NCBI RefSeq assembly: GCF_046630445.1
Contig: NC_092335.1
Span: 38,388,001-38,452,000, forward strand
Reading direction: 5' to 3'
From: Rutidosis leptorrhynchoides
Taxonomy: Eukaryota > Streptophyta > Magnoliopsida > Asterales > Asteraceae
Length of the DNA: 64,000 nt
In this document: one piece after another, positions 14,158 through 25,800 of the stretch
How the letters are laid out: each line of letters opens with the position of its first letter
How positions within the stretch are numbered: position 1 is the stretch's first letter
Notes under the pieces: generated by a model
Databases searched by the model: none
What the model was told of the DNA's origin: nothing
Seen by the model: only the letters and a program-made list of their open reading frames with translations
Made by a program: the position numbers and the translations under genes

Positions 14158-15372
14158 TGTGACGATCGCTCCAAATCCATATGGACGAACACGTCATTCA
14201 TCGATTTCATTGCGAGGTATTTGACCTCTATATGAGATGTTTTGTAAACATTGCATTCTTTTGAAAAGGCACACCATAAATGAATATTTAAATCAAAGGT
14301 TTTCGACATTTGATGATTTCTACATATAGACAATCACCGTAAATAATAGTTTACAATAGTACTTCCATTGACAATGCAGTCAAAATAAGATACACGGTGA
14401 TGATTTGGTGAATGCAACGTTTCCTTGATAAACATGTCATGTAAGACTCCATGCACATAGCTTGTCTAACATATAAGCAAACAGCGGAAGACTTCTAGGG
14501 AACCTGAGAATAAACATACTAACAAGTGTCAACACAAAGGTTGGTGAGTTCATAGTTTTAATGTTTCGTATAATCTGTATATAAAGGTGGATCACAAGAT
14601 TTCAGTTGTTTCATCCAGAAACGTTTATCAAAAGTTTGTCAATAGATTCTACGTAACAGAGCACCCTGGTAACTAAGCTTTAACGTTATAATGATAAATA
14701 CCCCATTCGTTTTAATACACGCAAACCAACGTGTCCTAAACTCAAATAACATACGTCCGTTAAAAGGCTAGCGCTCTAGCTCGGACGGGGATGTCAAGCC
14801 CTATGGATCCATATACAATTATTCGCGCCCACCAGTCCATATCCTATGTACTGGCAGCTACTAGTTACCAAAGCTAAGGGATTTTCGGTTTAAACTCAGT
14901 GTAGAATTAAGTATGTACTTGTATCCATTGTGTTTAAAATAAATTGCATGTATTCTCAGCCCAAAAATATATTGCAAAAGCAATTAAAAAGGGAGCAATG
15001 AAACTCACGCATATAAATATTATAAATCAGTTAATAAAGCATTTGCATGTATTCTCAGCCCAAAAATGTAATGGGTAAAAGGGATCTTATGAAACTCACA
15101 GTTTAATATTGATATACAATATTGCAGGAAAGCACGTAGACGCATCGGAGATGATAAACACAAGGTTTGATTCACAAAAATACCCCCGAACATTACCCAT
15201 AATTTCCTTGGCAATAACCCATATTTTCCTTAGCTCTAGCTCGCTCGGAAACTCGTTTTGAAAATTACTTGGACAGCACTCCGTCGTAATATTTTTTGTA
15301 CATTATTATTTTTGTATCGCAAAAATAATAACACTAATAATAATAAAAAATAATAAGATTAATAATAATCTT

Positions 15373-15453
<81 letters not shown>

Positions 15454-16397
15454 TAAATAATATTACGGAGTATATATATATTTGTGTATGTGTGTGATTT
15501 AAATCGAGCGAAAACACTGAAATTTATAGATGTGGCCTGACAAACACTGCCATGCGATCGCATGGGTTTGAAGGCCTGTGGCCATGCGATCGCATGGCCT
15601 CCCCTTCCAGCTCACATATTTTTTGTCATCAAGCTTGTCGACATATTTTAAAAATAATATATATTATATATAATTTAAATTAATTAATTATATATTATAT
15701 TTTATTCCCGTGTTTAGTGGACTTGTAACTTTTGCTCTGATAAGTCGTACGTCGTCACTCGACTTATGTCTCGGTTCCGATTTTTCGAATGTCCTATCGT
15801 ATACTGAGAAAACTTGTACTTTACGTTTCGTGAATCGTACCTTTGTCAAAATATAGTCTTAAATCATCCATAAACTATACCACTGTAGCAAAGTTACTGT
15901 AGCAAAGTCAATTTTTAATGTAGCAATTCACTGTAGCAAATAGTGATTTTCAAAAACACTGTAGCATTTTGGGTACTGTAGCAATTTGAAAATGTTACTA
16001 TCGTTTACTAAATAACTTGAAATTATATATATGTATATATCTTTTTTTAATATACATAAATCAGTTTTTAAATACACATTGGAAGTTATTTATAAATAAA
16101 TTTTAATAATAAATATTTCAACTTATCATATATATTCAAATAGATATTTAAACCAATAAGTTTAATGTACGGTATCAAATAATTAATACATTGTTACCTT
16201 TTCAAGTTATAGTATATATGTATCTATTTACATATAATTGTTCGCGAATCGTTGAAAATAACCGAAGGGTATTTAAATATATAAAAGTAGTTCAAAAATT
16301 TTGAGATTCAGTTTTACAGACTTTGCTTATCGTGTCGAAAATGTTAATCATACAAAGATTAAGTTTAAATTTGGTCAGAAATTTCCGGGTCATCACA
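14158..16397 (-). mobile_element. Solo LTR, gypsy-like, 2.24 kb
   Basis: It begins TGTGACGATC and ends GTCATCACA on the plus strand, with a perfect 5-bp target duplication CCATA on both sides (14153-14157 and 16398-16402). Read on the minus strand it starts TGTGATGACCCGG and ends with the same GAATGCAATG...GAGGTCAAATACCTCGC-type tail as the gag-only element's LTRs, but it is shorter. There is no internal region, so it is the product of LTR-LTR recombination. It contains an (AAT)n microsatellite (about 15361-15455), two long palindromes (15550-15599) and a cluster of CTGTAGCA motifs (about 15885-15990). Confidence 0.9.
15550..15599. repeat. Two perfect palindromes containing CATGCGATCGCATG
   Basis: CCATGCGATCGCATGG (15550-15565) and GGCCATGCGATCGCATGGCC (15580-15599) are perfect inverted repeats that share a 16-base core and start 30 bp apart in the solo LTR. 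A role as a protein-binding site is only inference. Confidence 0.9.
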
Positions 16398-17373
16398 CCA
16401 TATTAGTTAGCTCATAACGGTTAGGTGACCTTTATCCCATTATGAGTTCCCTACTATGTTTAAGTGTCCCACAAAAGGATGGCGTTAAACTTGTTTACCT
16501 TGTTTTAGTTTTAAAGGGATTTTCGGCTTTCTTTATTCTAGTTTAAGAAAACATATTGCCATACACCAACATGCATTTGGTGTATAGTACATTATGAAAA
16601 ACCTATTTTCATGTCTTAGTAATAAAACCAATTACTTGATATAAACCATTTTATATACATTGTCATCTTGTTCTTAATAACCATTTATTAGTGTCCTTTT
16701 GTTGTTTTAAATATAACCAATTATAATGTCGTTTTGCAAGTTATTAACATGTGATTTTCTTGTATCAACCAAACATACAAACACAATAATCATACAAGCA
16801 TGCATAACAACAATGTTCACAATCAAGCCAAAGTGGTGGACACTTGTTTAGCCGAAAACAAGTGTCACCGGTAAAGGGTTAAATCACAAAGTAAGAGATT
16901 TTTAAAATCTCCCACTAACTCTTGCATCCATATGCTCCATCTTGTTATTTTCTTCATCATCTTGAATCTTCATTTCTTTTACAAAAATTATACAACCTAA
17001 TACATTTTTTCTAGGAAAAAGAAATTACATCCTAATCTATTTTACATACCAAATATAAAATAAATTACATAACCAAATGAATGAATATTACAACCAAATG
17101 AATAAATTAATTATTACATACCAAATGAATAATACAAATCATTCAAACACACATGCATTCAAACATAAGGTCAAGGCATTGATTGTGAACTACAACATAT
17201 GAACAAAATGACCAATTTGCAAGTTCCAAACCCTCTTGGAACCTCCAAGAATTCGGCCAACCTTACAAACCCACCCAAACCCGAACATTTTTACATTTCA
17301 TATTCATGCATGTGCATGGAATGTAAATATAGTGGCTTTAAAGACCATAAAAGAAGCATAATCCATAGACTTC
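16398..17373 (-). other. Copia 5' leader, distal part
   Basis: Untranslated leader between the solo LTR insertion and the primer-binding site. It has a third copy of the leader motif (16419-16438) and a minus-strand GTGGGAGA-like purine run near 16905. No coding potential is recognised. Confidence 0.6.
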
Positions 17374-17387
17374 GGCTCTAGATTCCA
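17374..17387 (-). other. Copia primer-binding site
   Basis: On the minus strand TGGAATCTAGAGCC lies one base inside the 5' LTR. It is a slightly diverged match to TGGTATCAGAGCC, the initiator tRNA-Met complement used by most plant copia elements. Confidence 0.65.
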
Positions 17388-17388
17388 T

Positions 17389-18551
17389 TGATGGAATTCA
17401 ATGAGTTCATAAAACATGTCAATAAGTTTAACATAGTTACAAAACCAACTTGTAATTGTTAAGAAAGCTGAAGCAAGATTATCAATAAAACAAGTTTATA
17501 TGATTAACCATTTATAATGAATTTCATATAGTCATCAAGCCATGAATGTATGCTTACATAAAATAGCAAGGAAGTAAGATTATACCTCCTATGTGATGAG
17601 TTAAGAGCTGAATTTTGGACAGCAGAATGCTTCAAGGAATGAAGGTGAATGCAAGCTCCAAAACAATGAAACCTCAAGAGGTAATACCCCAAACTTGATA
17701 CCAACACCTAATACTATGGTTAGGATTTATTGACACTTGAAAAACAAGCTTGCAAAGAAGAAAATGATTCTCCTTTTGACCTCCTAAGGTCACGGCAATG
17801 GCAGCAGCAGAAATGTTGTTTGGACAGTTTTTTTTTAAGCTTAAAGTTTTGTAGTTATCACTTGAAAAGAGTCATGCACCTTTGGTTGAAGTGTTAGGCA
17901 TCTTTTATGAGGAGTTGTGTAGTATTAAAAGTAACAAAACCAAGCATGTGAGGCTTTTTTGGAGACCAAAAATCTGCCACACTACATGTTAAATAATAAT
18001 ACTAGTAAGTTTATAAAAGTTTATAAACTTTTATAAACTTATGCATCATTTTGTTACTTATACATTTTATAAAACCTTTTATAAAATATAACACATTATA
18101 ATTATTTAAACTTATAAATAATTATATATAAATTATCCAAATAATTTATATCAAGTGATAATATTTTAGAAACCCGATTTTCTAAAATTCAAGTGTCGCG
18201 TATTTGTTTAATGATCCAATCGTTAAGATCAAATACGTATATGGTGTCGGTAAGTTTGTTATTGGGTATGACCCGACTTGGATCATAACATATTAGCCAC
18301 ATTAATTTAATATGTCTCTCGGGCATACGAAATACCTTCAGCTACTTGTTACAACACTAATTGTAGTGATGATAGTAACAATTAAACTAGGGTGTTTATT
18401 AAAGTTTGGATTCAGAAACAATTGGGTTAGTGATTAAGAAGGGTTAATAATGACCCTGTTTAGAGAAATGTATGTAATTTGAATTTACTTGTTAAAATCA
18501 TATAGTAGTTCTCTGCTTCCCTTCTATGTCAAAAATTAGGAGGCAAGTTTG
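17389..18551 (-). repeat. Copia 5' LTR
   Basis: Direct-repeat partner of 684-1847. It starts TGATGGAATTC on the plus strand beside the primer-binding site, which makes it the upstream LTR of the minus-strand element. By eye it differs from its partner at only a few positions, so the original insertion is not ancient despite the broken ORF. Confidence 0.87.
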
Positions 18552-20853
18552 GTACTTCTTTAATATTTTAGATTGTAATTTGTGTTCTTTCTATGAGAAA
18601 TTGTGGAAAATCATGGTTTTACAATATATCAGGTACATTTTACATTCATTTTAGTTTAGCTGCACCTGAATATGGAGTTCGTCACCTGAACATTGTGTAT
18701 ATGAATTAAAACTTGGTGCCAACCCTCGAATAATAGTATAACATAGGTAACAAAGTTTTGCAGTTTTTGACAGTCGGGTAGGAAATAACTATCATGGATA
18801 TACATAGCTTGTCAAGTGCATCATATAATTTGTTTTCAAGCCTATAAATTGGCTTCTAAGTCGAGCACAACCTCCATCGGGCAACCTACAACATCCATCT
18901 AGTGCCCACAATGGGCACAAATAACCAGCGGCAGAGTCAAGTTAGACAATAGGCACAAAGATTCACAAATAGTGGAATCATTAGGATTTAGAGTCAGAAT
19001 TGTATTGTTTACATATTAATTCTAGAAAATTTCTTTGATTTTTTTAATCATTTCGTTCGGACCTCTAAAAGCACAAACTTGCATTGTTAGGCATTTAATT
19101 ACTCGACAAAAGTTCTAACACAAAGCATGTTATTAATGATCTCTTTTAGTTATTTGATATTTGAATTTTTAAATTCTCACATCTCAAATAACAATGTGGT
19201 GTTGAGGATAGAATTTTACGTTAATGTTTCCGAAAGGCCAATTAATAACATTAGAAAACATACATGGGAGAAACTAAAAATATGCACCATATAATAATGT
19301 TGTGTTGAAGTAGATTATGACACACCAACACAAATGAGAAAACATTAGAAAGTGCACCATATTCACACAGAAGAAAATAAGTTGTAACTGGAACAAAACG
19401 AAAAGTACATGACCATTAAATAAATAACCCCGAAAGAAGTGTCTAAAGTGGTAATATCAATATCAACTCAAGAGAATTTAGACGACACGTTATGGGTCAG
19501 TGTAGAAGGCGTGAAATCACAGTTAGCAGAGACGTCTTTGGTCAAAGATAATGTGGTTAATCGCCTAGGGCCCAAAAATTTTGAATTCAAAATTTTGAAT
19601 ATGTATATACTTTTTTCAAAATTTTCAACTAAATTCAATAAAAATTGTCAATCAAAGTTATAATACTGTAATATTAAATTGTTAAATAAACTGCAAATAA
19701 TAAATAGAAAAATTAAATATTTAAAATTTATGTTTTCAGCATGGTGGAAACATTTTTCAAAAACCGAAAATTATTTTTCAAATTCAGTTTGATTTTAAGT
19801 GGTTTAGATTCAGTTTCGTAACAGTTTCAAAGTAAATATTGAACATCGATGATTTACTCTCTTTTCTAAACTTTACATGATTTTATCTTTTCGTAAACTT
19901 TTTAAAAGTTACGACCTTCTGATTATTCGTCCAATTCAAAAATAGCTATAATATCTTGAAGTTCGTGGGTAAAGTTCTAGAGTATAAAAATCGAATTTTC
20001 CTGAATCTCTTTTTGTAAACTTTACCAAAGTTACCGAATGAAGCTACGCGTAATTAGAACATCATACAAATATACGGGTTTGACCCTTGAAGAAATTGAG
20101 AGATGATGTAAGTTGAGGGGGTGAAATTACATTTTTGAGAGTAAAAAAATTTAATGAGTATGACAGTCCATTTTTATTTTCGCCCAGGGCCATCGAATTG
20201 TTGAGACAGCTCTAACAGTAGTTAGCACCCTTACAACGCCTTTTTTACTAAGTTATGGGGTGTGGTTCTAATGGGTTTAGGGTGTGCGGCATGAATCAAC
20301 GGAGAGAGTGAGTATTTTTGTGGTTGGGCTTGTGACAAATGCCACATAATACAAGTCTCCTTATAAACCATGAGCCAACATTATTGACCTACATTTTCTT
20401 GGAACGGGTCAAAATGTCAAACAGTTAAACTTCGAAAAACTTTGTAAGACTAAACTAACAGAACGGGTCAATGGTGGCCTAAACCAGTCTGACCTACTCA
20501 GTGAAATTGCTCAACTTCAAACATCTTATCTAACTATATTCATAAAAAAGCGAAAATTCTTATAGGGTAAAATTCACATCATTAGATAATGCGTTTCATC
20601 ATTATCCGTACATATACAACAACACACTTATCACCATTCATATCATTTCTATGTCAAAATGTCAGCCAGTCATCAACACTGCCTTTTATAAAACAAGTAC
20701 TTTTCGAATCATGAACAGTACCCCTTAACCACTGCGCTTGAACCGCCCGATCATGGTTCCTAAACTTGTACTCAAAAACGGCTCATGAAACGGGTCCTGA
20801 TGCTTTTAGTATGGTACCCGTGTATCATTGTCAATAAACTGACCATGCTGTTA
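18552..20853. other. Intergenic region, no gene supported
   Basis: This lies between the copia element and the 3' end of the PSI-like gene. A short open stretch (about 19436-19560) translates into protein-like sequence (VVISISTQENLDDTLWVSVE), but I recognise no family and it ends at once in AT-rich DNA. It may be a captured or decayed fragment. The segment next to 20853 is probably the 3' untranslated region of the PSI-like gene. Confidence 0.5.
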
Positions 20854-21666
20854 TTAACTAACCAAATCAACCGAATCATTAGACTCGTCAATCACGCCAC
20901 CACTATCGCACTCCAACATCACTTTCGCATTAACCTCTCTACCAAACCGCCATATATAATTAAGACCGACAAGAAGTTCGGTTATCGTAGCTTCGGTCTT
21001 TTCTTGATTTGCGTAATGTAGCGTTTGTACAAGAAGCGTATTCGTTTTCGAAAGCAAATTTTGATGCTCGATACTCCTTTCGGATTGCCATCTTATCATA
21101 TTATGTGCAAGTGGCGATAACCATTCTAAAGTGGCCGAAATAGCATCGTTCCATTCTTCCGCTAAACCCGTATCATATTCCGATTCAGCCAAGCTTTTCG
21201 CATATGGTTTTAATCGTGCTCTAAGAGCACTCGTAACGTTTTTCGGTAACATATTGTATAAATCATCTCTTGCATCATGACCAATTAGATGAGGAGACGC
21301 AACAAGTTTTTCGAGTACAACGATAACATTAGCGTAATGCAACGCTAAAGCAGCAGCACCTAGCGTTTCGGGAGGCGCATCGAAGACTTTATGTTTTGGC
21401 GTAATTTGTAAATCGGATTGTTCTTCAACCATAGTGAAAGGTCCAGTGTTGCTTAAACGATTCGGTGTAGAGTTTTTCCCCTGCCAAAATTTCAGCCCAC
21501 GAGATAACGGGCCTGACTTTGCTGTTGACTTTGACGTTGACTTAGAAGTTGACTTTGGTGTTAACTTCCCAATAGGACCAGAATAAGTGATGTTCTGAGG
21601 TTTACCAGGATAAGGAATTGAACTACTGAGTGGACCCGAATAGAAATTATTCGGGTTACCAGTTCT
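20854..21666 (-). pseudogene. PSK SIMULATOR-like protein, C-terminal half (DUF668)
   Basis: This 270-codon half ends with ...NDSVDLVS and TAA at 20854. It holds the DUF668 domain: a start like TLGAAALALHYANVIVVLEK, then the conserved segment around HDARDDLYNMLPKNV, followed by the helical region ending in WRFGREVN. The preceding part (about 21440-21666) is a Ser/Pro/Lys-rich linker. Joined directly to 27829 it continues in frame from the N-terminal half, giving about 525 aa, normal for the shorter plant DUF3475-DUF668 proteins. Members of this family act in growth downstream of phytosulfokine signalling in Arabidopsis; the exact orthologue is not known. No other lesion is visible, so the retrotransposon is the only break. 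Confidence 0.85.
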
Positions 21667-21667
21667 T

Positions 21668-22539
21668 GAAGTTTAGAAACGTACTTACGATGTTTCGCTT
21701 CTGATCAGCCAAAGAATTGGTCTTTTTGGCTACCTTGGGCCGAGTTTTGGCATAACACAACATTTCACGTCTCCTCAAACACCACTCCTTTCGACATCGT
21801 TTACGGACGACCACCTCCGACCGTTTTTCGGTTCATACCCGGCGAGGTTAAATGCGAATCTGTGTTGCAAGATTTATTGGATCGTGACGAAGCTCTGTCT
21901 CAACTGAAATATCATTTACAGCGAGCCCAGTCTTTTATGAAAACCACGGCTGACAAACATCGTCGTGACGTTAACTTTTCTGTGGGTGATTGGGTTTTCT
22001 TGAAGCTTCGTCCTCATCGGCAGCAGTCCGTTGTCAAGCGAATTCACCAGAAACTTTCAGCTCGCTACTATGGTCCCTTTCTTATTCTGAGTCGAATTGG
22101 GCCTGCTGCGTATAAGTTACAACTTCCGGATGCTTCAAAAATCCATCCGGTCTTCCACGCTTCTCTACTCAAGAAGGCAATCGGAAATGCCCCGGTTGAA
22201 CCCACCTTACCTCCGGGTTTCGAGACTGACCCGTCACAAATTGTTACCCCGGTTAAATGCTTGGCTACCCGATCTATTTCTAAAGACGGCATTACTACTC
22301 CACAATGGCTCATTCAGTGGCCTAACACAGAGGATGCTACTTGGGAAAACGTTTCAGATATCAGGGCCCAATTCCCAGATTTTGAGCTTGAGGACAAGCC
22401 TCTGCTTCAAGATGCGGGTATTGATAAGGAGCAGCCCACTACATTCATCATGAAGCCCAAAGACAATCTTCCTAAGCCCACCCAATGGAAAGTCTATCAA
22501 AGGAGAGGTGGAATGAAGGGTCAAGATGGTGCCAGCTAG
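21668..22539 (+). pseudogene. Truncated upstream copy of Reina pol (integrase end and chromodomain)
   Basis: It repeats, apparently without change, the last about 290 codons of the polyprotein encoded at 22842-27560. It covers the distal integrase core, the integrase C-terminal region (SVGDWVFLKLRPHRQQS) and the chromodomain (QWLIQWPNTEDATWENV), up to the same TAG. It starts abruptly in mid-domain at the junction with the host gene, so it cannot make a functional protein. It is evidence for a tandem or recombinant element. Confidence 0.85.
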
Positions 22540-22807
22540 TATTTTCCTTTTTGCTTTGAATAATAAATAGAAGGGCTGAGTGTGAGAGCAGGGTCATTCT
22601 ATCCTTACATTTTTATGTTGTTTGTCGGCCATTTGGCTTAGAGGCAGGAAGATTCCAACGTTTGGATCTTCTCTGATTGTACTAATTTTATATTTCCACC
22701 ATTTGCAATAAACAATCATCCATTCCATAAACAAATTTCTTATTTTCTTTATCATTTATTTTACAATCATTATATCACTGTTCTATTACAAAATCACAAT
22801 CCTATCA
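22510..22807 (+). repeat. Reina 5' LTR (inferred limits)
   Basis: It ends TCCTATCA at 22807 with the primer site (TGGTTCCATTGCCGG) one base later. The left edge is inferred from the polypurine tract in the 3' copy and is good to about 20 bp. It overlaps the stop region of the duplicated pol fragment. Confidence 0.6.
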
Positions 22808-22841
22808 TTGGTTCCATTGCCGGTTCCCTTTCTCTCCATCA

Positions 22842-25800
22842 ATGGTGAATCCAAATGAACAGCCCCACAACACCCGTTTGCAAGCTCGTATTGATATTCA
22901 CGATGAAAAACTGGAACTCCTTTCAAGCCAAATGAGGGATCTCACTACCACCGTCGGATCCTTATCCACCACCGTCGGATCTTTATCCACCACGGTCGGA
23001 TCTATGAAGGATGTCATCAACGATCTTCCTCGTACAATCGAAACGATGATCCTCAATAGTATTTCAAGGCAGTTCCCACACAATCGCCCACCACTCACAC
23101 CACCGTCATCATCGCAACCCACCCCCACCGTTGAACAATTTTTTGACTCCGGTCCCACTGTCACAACAAACAACCAAGAAAACACCATGGATTCATCTCT
23201 ATTTTCATTACCTAAAGTAAAGATTCCCCTGTTCGAAGGTAACGACCCTCGTGGATGGGTAACAAAAGCTGAGCTTTATTTTCAAGTTCATAACACTCCT
23301 TCGAACAAAAAAATGCAACTTGCACAGATGTGTATGGATGGCATGGCACTGAATTGGTTTACGAACCTGCTAATCAAACAGCCTCTTATCGATTGGAATC
23401 AATTTCGCTCTAAACTTATGGTTCGATTCAGTGGCTCAAAATTCCGAAATGCTCACGAGGCATTGGGATCGTTGCAACAAACAGGCGATATCGAGGAGTA
23501 CATTCAAGAATTTGAGGCGATATCCACGTTAATACCAGATCAGTCAGAAGAACAAGCCATTGGAATGTTCTTGAAAGGTCTGAAAGAGGAAATCAAAGAT
23601 TGGGTTAGGGCACTTAATCCATCTTCATCGGACCAGGCTATTGAATTTGCAAGGCACGTTGCAATTGCTATTTCACACAAAAGCCCATCTAGTAAGCCCA
23701 CCTCTAACTCTTCACCTTATTGGGCCGCCTCTCCTAAGCCCAATTATTCCACCTATCTTAAACAAGACAGATTCTCGGCTAGCCCAGCTAGAACTCAGTC
23801 CACACAAGCCCATACTTACACACAGTCTACTCCTCTAACTAAATCAACCACACCCATCGCCCCCGCCACTCGTCAGTTATCCAAACAGGAATGGGAAGAA
23901 CGACGCCGTAAAGGGTTGTGCTTCGGCTGTGCCCTACCATATACGCCCCAACACAAGTGTACTGCCGGCCAACTTCGAATTCTTTTATTGGCCGACGACG
24001 ATGAATTAACTACCTGTAACGAAGAAGTCACGAATCGAACGACCGTTACAGAAGAGAACACTTTCGATGGTGAGTGCCAAGCTCTCGAACAACACGGTGT
24101 CACTTCTGATTGTGCTCTTCAGCTTCACACTATGAAATTATTGGGTAAGTTGAACGATTTTAATGCGGTAATTCTAATCGACAGCGGGGCTACACACAAC
24201 TTTATCTCCAATGGATTGGTAGCAGCTCTTGGTTTACCTGTCACAGCTATCCCTCCACTTCGAATCCGTTTGGGCGACGGAAATCATATACGTATTTCCG
24301 AACAATGTAAGGACATCAAACTTCAATTCGGAAAATTTAATTGTTTAGTCGATGCTCTTGTTTATGATATAGGCCCTCTTGACATCATACTGGGAATTGC
24401 ATGGTTGCACCGATTGGGGGATGTAATAGTCAATTGGAAAACCCATCTTATGAAGTTTTGGGATCAGGGCGAGCTAATTAAGTTACAGGGCATTCACTCC
24501 CCTATACTTAATCCTACTTCTCTACAATCTTGGTTAAGTGGTCAATTAACACTACTCTCCAACGACTCACCTTCTCCATCAAAACTCAATGTTTTGCAAC
24601 ATACCCAACTCTCTGATCTTTTAACGGATTTCCAAACATTATTTCAAAAACCCGAAGGCTTACCTCCCAAAAGATCTATCGAGCATACTATCAATCTTCA
24701 CGAAAACCACAAACCAATTTGTGTCCGACCTTATCGTTATCCTCATGTACACAAGAATGAAATTGAACGTCAAGTGCAAGAAATGTTATCTCTCGGTATA
24801 ATCAGAGTGAGCCAAAGCCCGTTTTCTAGCCCGGTCATATTAGTAAAGAAGAAAGATGATTCTTGGAGATTATGCATCGATTACAGGGCTTTGAATAGTG
24901 CAACCATTCCCGACAAATTTCCTATCCCTGTCGTGGAAGAGCTTTTAGACGAGCTACACGGTTCCCATTACTTCTCCAAAATTGACTTAAAATCGGGTTT
25001 TTACCAAGTGCGCGTTCGTGAATCCGATATTGAGAAGACTGCTTTTCGCACTCATGATGGCCATTACGAGTTTCTTGTAATGCCTTTCGGCCTTACAAAT
25101 GCCCCGGCTACCTTCCAAGCACTCATGAATGAGGTATTCCGACCTTTATTACGCAACGGTGTCCTTGTCTTTTTCGACGACATATTGGTGTACAGTCCTA
25201 CTTGGGAGCATCATATGCAACTTTTACACTCGGTGCTCTATCTGCTACAATCTCATAAATTAGTGATTAATGAAAAGAAAAGTAATTTCGGACTGAATTC
25301 CGTCGAGTATTTGGGACACATTATCGACGTGCAAGGTGTTTCAATGGATCCTAAAAAGATCGAATCCGTGTTATCATGGCCCACTCCTTCCACCGTGAAA
25401 GGCGTTCGCGGGTTTTTAGGCCTTACGGGCTACTACCGCAAATTCATCAAAGATTACGGTAAAATCGCAAAGCCTCTTACTGAATTAACCAAGAAAGATG
25501 GTTTTAATTGGAATCCTGACGCTCAATCAGCTTTTGAAAACTTGAAAACTCAGATGGTGTCGGCTCCTGTTTTAGCTCTCCCCAATTTCGACTTACCTTT
25601 CGACATTGAATGTGACGCATCCGGAAAAGGGATCGGAGCAGTACTTATGCAATCTAAGCGTCCTATATCTTACTTTAGCAAATCCCTGTCAGACAAGAAT
25701 CTTTCAAAATCCGCCTACGAGAAAGAAATTATGGCACTTGCTCTCTCAATCCAACATTGGAGACCGTATTTGTTGGGCAGGCCTTTCACCGTTTATACCG

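Noticed and set aside
19439-19663. 74-aa ORF in the intergenic region
   Set aside because: The first 40 residues look protein-like, but no family is recognised, there is no splice or start context, and the rest is AT-rich read-through. It is mentioned only as a possible fragment.
21668-22807. A 1.14-kb Reina LTR
   Set aside because: It was the first reading of the direct repeat. It was dropped because there is no purine tract before 26689, the repeat starts in the middle of the integrase frame, and a purine tract occurs at 27520.
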